From AC-32 sp035455445 (GTDB lineage: Bacteria > Actinomycetota > Thermoleophilia > Gaiellales > Gaiellaceae), in contig DATIFC010000136.1 in the NCBI GenBank assembly GCA_035455445.1, positions 1 through 24,741 of the forward strand: a DNA stretch of 24,741 bases, given 5' to 3'. The notes below the pieces were generated by a model. It was not told the origin of the DNA, made no database searches, and was given only the letters and a program-made list of their open reading frames with translations. The translations under genes and the position numbers were made by a program. Below, in pieces: positions 22,856 through 24,741 of the stretch. Position 1 is the stretch's first letter, and every line of letters starts with the position of its first letter.

Positions 22856-22869
22856 TAAGGTATTCCTTA
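22856..22869. promoter_or_regulatory. Palindrome in the truA/VIT divergent promoter region
   Basis: TAAGG-tatt-CCTTA is a 14-bp palindrome in the locally AT-rich 77-bp gap between truA and the VIT-like gene. It overlaps the candidate truA -10 (TACAAT, minus strand) by two bases. A direct repeat CTCTAGT (22872-22878 and 22901-22907) lies beside it, around the candidate plus-strand -10 TACACT (22897-22902). The position fits an operator. Given an iron-transporter-like target, a DtxR/IdeR-type or other metalloregulator is conceivable, but the sequence is not a canonical iron box. Confidence 0.35.
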
Positions 22870-22908
22870 TGCTCTAGTGATTTGCGGATCTTCTGATACA
22901 CTCTAGTC

Positions 22909-23385
22909 ATGACCGTCGCCCAGACCTTCCTCCTGCAGCGCGTCCAGCCGGCCCTCACCGGCCTGATCGACGGGTCGCTCTCGACGATCGCGCCGATCTT
23001 CTCGGTCGCGCTCTACACGCACGAGCCGCACGCGGCCTTCATCGCGGGAACGGCTACGGCGATCGCGGCCGGGATCAGCATGGCGTACTCGGAGGGGCTC
23101 TCGGACACCGGCGAGCTGACCGGACGCGGGAAGCCGCTCGCGAGAGGCGCGATCACCGGGCTCGGCACGTTCACGGGAGGAATCCTGCACACGCTGCCCT
23201 TCCTCATCCCGCACTACCGCGCGGCGCTCTTCCTCGCGGGCGTCGTGGTCGTCTTCGAGCTGGTCGCGCTCGCGTGGCTCCGCTGGCGCTTCTTCCGGAC
23301 GAGCTTCGTCGGCTCGCTCGGCTACGTGACCCTGGCGGGGATCGTGATCGGCGCCGTCAGCGCGACACTCGGCGTCGTGGGCTGA
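22909..23385 (+). CDS. VIT/CCC1-like membrane protein (putative iron/manganese transporter)
   Basis: Protein of 158 aa with about four to five hydrophobic helices. The N-terminal motif LTGLIDGSLSTIAPIFSVAL and the loop GISMAYSEGLSDTGELTGRG resemble the VIT (vacuolar iron transporter/CCC1) family, where acidic residues near the membrane bind Fe2+ or Mn2+. The usual family length is about 220-240 aa, so this is a short form lacking much of the cytoplasmic metal-binding domain. ATG 22909 is 6 bases after a TACACT -10-like hexamer. It is inserted on the opposite strand between truA and rplQ. Metal transport is inferred from resemblance only. Confidence 0.7.
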   Translation: MTVAQTFLLQRVQPALTGLIDGSLSTIAPIFSVALYTHEPHAAFIAGTATAIAAGISMAYSEGLSDTGELTGRGKPLARGAITGLGTFTGGILHTLPFLIPHYRAALFLAGVVVVFELVALAWLRWRFFRTSFVGSLGYVTLAGIVIGAVSATLGVVG

Positions 23386-23412
23386 GGCGTCGTCGTTCCG
23401 GGGTCGCTTGCG

Positions 23413-23445
23413 ACGCCCTCGAGGAGGGCGTGCCGGCTTTGCCGG
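23413..23445. terminator. Double hairpin between convergent genes
   Basis: Two adjacent hairpins lie in the 89-bp gap between the VIT-like and rplQ stops: ACGCCCTC-gag-GAGGGCGT (23413-23431, perfect 8-bp stem) and CCGGC-ttt-GCCGG (23433-23445). Neither has a T tract in either direction. The position suggests a bidirectional terminator for both genes. Confidence 0.5.
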
Positions 23446-23474
23446 TGCGGCCGTTCAAGGGTCGGCGCGGCGTT

Positions 23475-23906
23475 CTAGCCGGCGGCTTCGGCCTCGACCG
23501 GCTCTTCCTCGCGCTCGCGGCGCCGGGGCCGCTCGGCGGGCGGCTCGGGCAGGAAGTCGACGAGCTCGAGGTAGACCATCTCGGCAGCGTCGCCGGGGCG
23601 CGGGCCGATGCGGATGATTCGCGAGTAGCCGCCCGGTCGGTCGGCGAAGCGGGGCCCGACGTCGCTGAAGAGCTTGTGAACGACGTCCTGGGAGCGCAGG
23701 AAGGCGAGGGCCTGCCGCCGCGCGTGTACGCCGCCACGCCTACCGAGCGTGATCATCTGCTCGGCGATCGGCTTGACCTCCTTGGCCTTGGCCGCGGTGG
23801 TCTTGATGCGGCCGTGCTCGATCAGCGCGCTCGTCAGGTTCGCGTAGAGCGCCTTGCGGTGCGAGGCGTCGCGGCCCAGCTTGCGTCCGGAGCGGTGGTG
23901 CCGCAT
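23475..23906 (-). CDS. rplQ: 50S ribosomal protein L17
   Basis: Protein of 143 aa starting with the invariant MRHHRSGRKLGRDASHRKAL and continuing with NLTSALIEHGRIKTTAAKAK and the core GGYSRIIRIGPRPGDAAEMV, the signature of bacterial L17. The last 30 or so residues are a charged Arg/Glu-rich tail, as in actinobacterial homologues. ATG 23906 is 4 bases after the rpoA stop, the usual alpha-operon order. Confidence 0.98.
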   Translation of the reverse strand: MRHHRSGRKLGRDASHRKALYANLTSALIEHGRIKTTAAKAKEVKPIAEQMITLGRRGGVHARRQALAFLRSQDVVHKLFSDVGPRFADRPGGYSRIIRIGPRPGDAAEMVYLELVDFLPEPPAERPRRREREEEPVEAEAAG

Positions 23907-23910
23907 GGCC

Positions 23911-24741
23911 TCAGGCCGGGGGCCCTTCCTCCCCGCGCAGGTTCAGCCCGTGCGTCGCGAGGGTCTCCTTGACCTCCTCGATCGACTTCTTGCCGAAGTT
24001 CGGGATCGCGGCAAGCTCGTTCTCCGTCTTCGTGACGAGGTCGCCGATCGTCTCGATGCCGACGCGCTTCAGGCAGTTGTACGAGCGGACGCCGAGCTCG
24101 AGCTCCTCGATCGGGAAGTTCTCCATCCCGCCCGCGAGCGAGACGGCGGCCGACTCGCCGGCGCCGTCGGCCCCGGTCGCGGCGCTCTCGCCGAAGCCCT
24201 CGATCTTCTCGAGGTCGGTGAAGATGGCGAGCTGCCGGATCAGGATCTCGGCCGCCTGCCCGATCGCGTCCTTCGGATCGATCGAGCCGTTCGTCGTGAC
24301 GTCGAGGATGAGCTTGTCGTAGTCGGTGCGTTGACCGACGCGCGCCGCCTCCACGTCGTAGGCGACGCGGTTGATCGGCGAGAACATCGAGTCGACCGGG
24401 ATGACGCCGATCGTGTGCGCCTGACCCCGGTTCCCCTCGGCGGGGACGTAGCCGCGGCCGCGGCCGATCGTCAGCGTCACCTCGAGGCGGCCCTTGGCCG
24501 AGAGGTTCGCGATCTCGAGGTCCGGGTTGAGGATCTCGAGGTCGGCGGGGCTCTCGATGTCGGCGGCGGTGACGGTGCCCTCGCCCTTGGCGGTCAGGCG
24601 CACCTCCACCTCCGGCGAGTCGCCGTGCAGCACGCAGACGAGCTGCTTGAGGTTGAGGATGACGTCGGTGACGTCCTCGCGGACGCCCGGCAGGGTCGTG
24701 AACTCGTGCGCGACGCCCTCGAGCTTGACCGAGGTGACCGC
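23911..24741 (-). CDS. rpoA: RNA polymerase alpha subunit (5' end beyond window)
   Basis: The frame is open to the right edge, so the first roughly 50 residues are missing. The visible part begins AVTSVKLEGVAHEFTTLPG and continues with VREDVTDVILNLKQLV, the conserved alpha N-terminal domain. It then shows GYVPAEGNRGQAHTIGVIPVDSMFSPINRVAY. The C-terminal DNA-binding domain is complete (FPIEELELGVRSYNCLKRVGI, then NFGKKSIEEVKETL). It assembles core RNA polymerase and its C-terminal domain binds UP elements and activators. It is followed at 4 bases by rplQ. An apparent start at 24633 (GTG) is internal and was not used. Confidence 0.98.
   Translation of the reverse strand, partial: AVTSVKLEGVAHEFTTLPGVREDVTDVILNLKQLVCVLHGDSPEVEVRLTAKGEGTVTAADIESPADLEILNPDLEIANLSAKGRLEVTLTIGRGRGYVPAEGNRGQAHTIGVIPVDSMFSPINRVAYDVEAARVGQRTDYDKLILDVTTNGSIDPKDAIGQAAEILIRQLAIFTDLEKIEGFGESAATGADGAGESAAVSLAGGMENFPIEELELGVRSYNCLKRVGIETIGDLVTKTENELAAIPNFGKKSIEEVKETLATHGLNLRGEEGPPA

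Noticed and set aside
24633..24633. GTG start that would make rpoA complete in the window
   Set aside because: The frame upstream continues with conserved alpha-subunit sequence to the window edge, so the gene is truncated rather than starting here.
1..24741. CRISPR array, prophage, integrase or insertion sequence with transposase
   Set aside because: No regularly spaced direct repeats, phage genes, recombinase or transposase frames were seen; the only repeat family is the pair of inverted-repeat elements.

Overview
The window looks like a chromosomal segment of a high-GC actinobacterium, most plausibly a deep-branching soil lineage such as Thermoleophilia (Gaiellales/Solirubrobacterales). 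This rests on GC content that is very high by eye, frequent GTG starts, a bacterial Ku, a DUF6636-like secreted protein, rpoA-rplQ near truA, and several promoters sitting so close to start codons that leaderless transcription is likely. The lineage is an inference; no taxonomic marker was searched.

Left part (1-6250): a TetR regulator overlapping an MFS (SLC45/GPH-like) exporter or symporter that runs off the left edge; a short CaiB/BaiF CoA-transferase on the other strand; a compact minus-strand operon nitrilase - APH(6)-like kinase - HAD phosphatase; and a divergent second MFS transporter with a tiny translationally coupled ORF. Between 6245 and 6660 lie a 133-bp terminal-inverted-repeat element, a hairpin and a tRNA-Pro(CGG), followed by an alpha/beta hydrolase.

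Middle part (7500-14900): a leader with an intrinsic terminator hairpin precedes a 56-aa protein gene; then comes a large zinc-ribbon/class III cyclase/AAA/TPR-like signalling protein. Divergent from it, behind a near-consensus promoter, is a two-gene cassette: a 98-aa leader-like protein abutting a haem-oxygenase-like diiron oxidase. This is the best candidate for an undescribed system. Ku and a long-chain acyl-CoA synthetase follow.

Cell-wall part (14900-19560): two divergent secreted proteins have paralogous coiled-coil halves but different C-terminal domains (NlpC/P60 peptidase versus 3D domain). An orphan NarL-type response regulator, a coiled-coil hypothetical protein and a PBP4-type D-Ala-D-Ala carboxypeptidase follow.

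Right part (19545-24741): the replicative NAD-dependent ligase LigA, a DUF6636-like secreted protein, a second copy of the inverted-repeat element, truA, a VIT-like membrane protein on the opposite strand, rplQ and a 5'-truncated rpoA. The VIT-like gene splits the usual rpoA-rplQ-truA order and has a palindrome in its promoter region. Several convergent neighbours overlap at their 3' ends, two of them by sharing a single CTAG as both stop codons.
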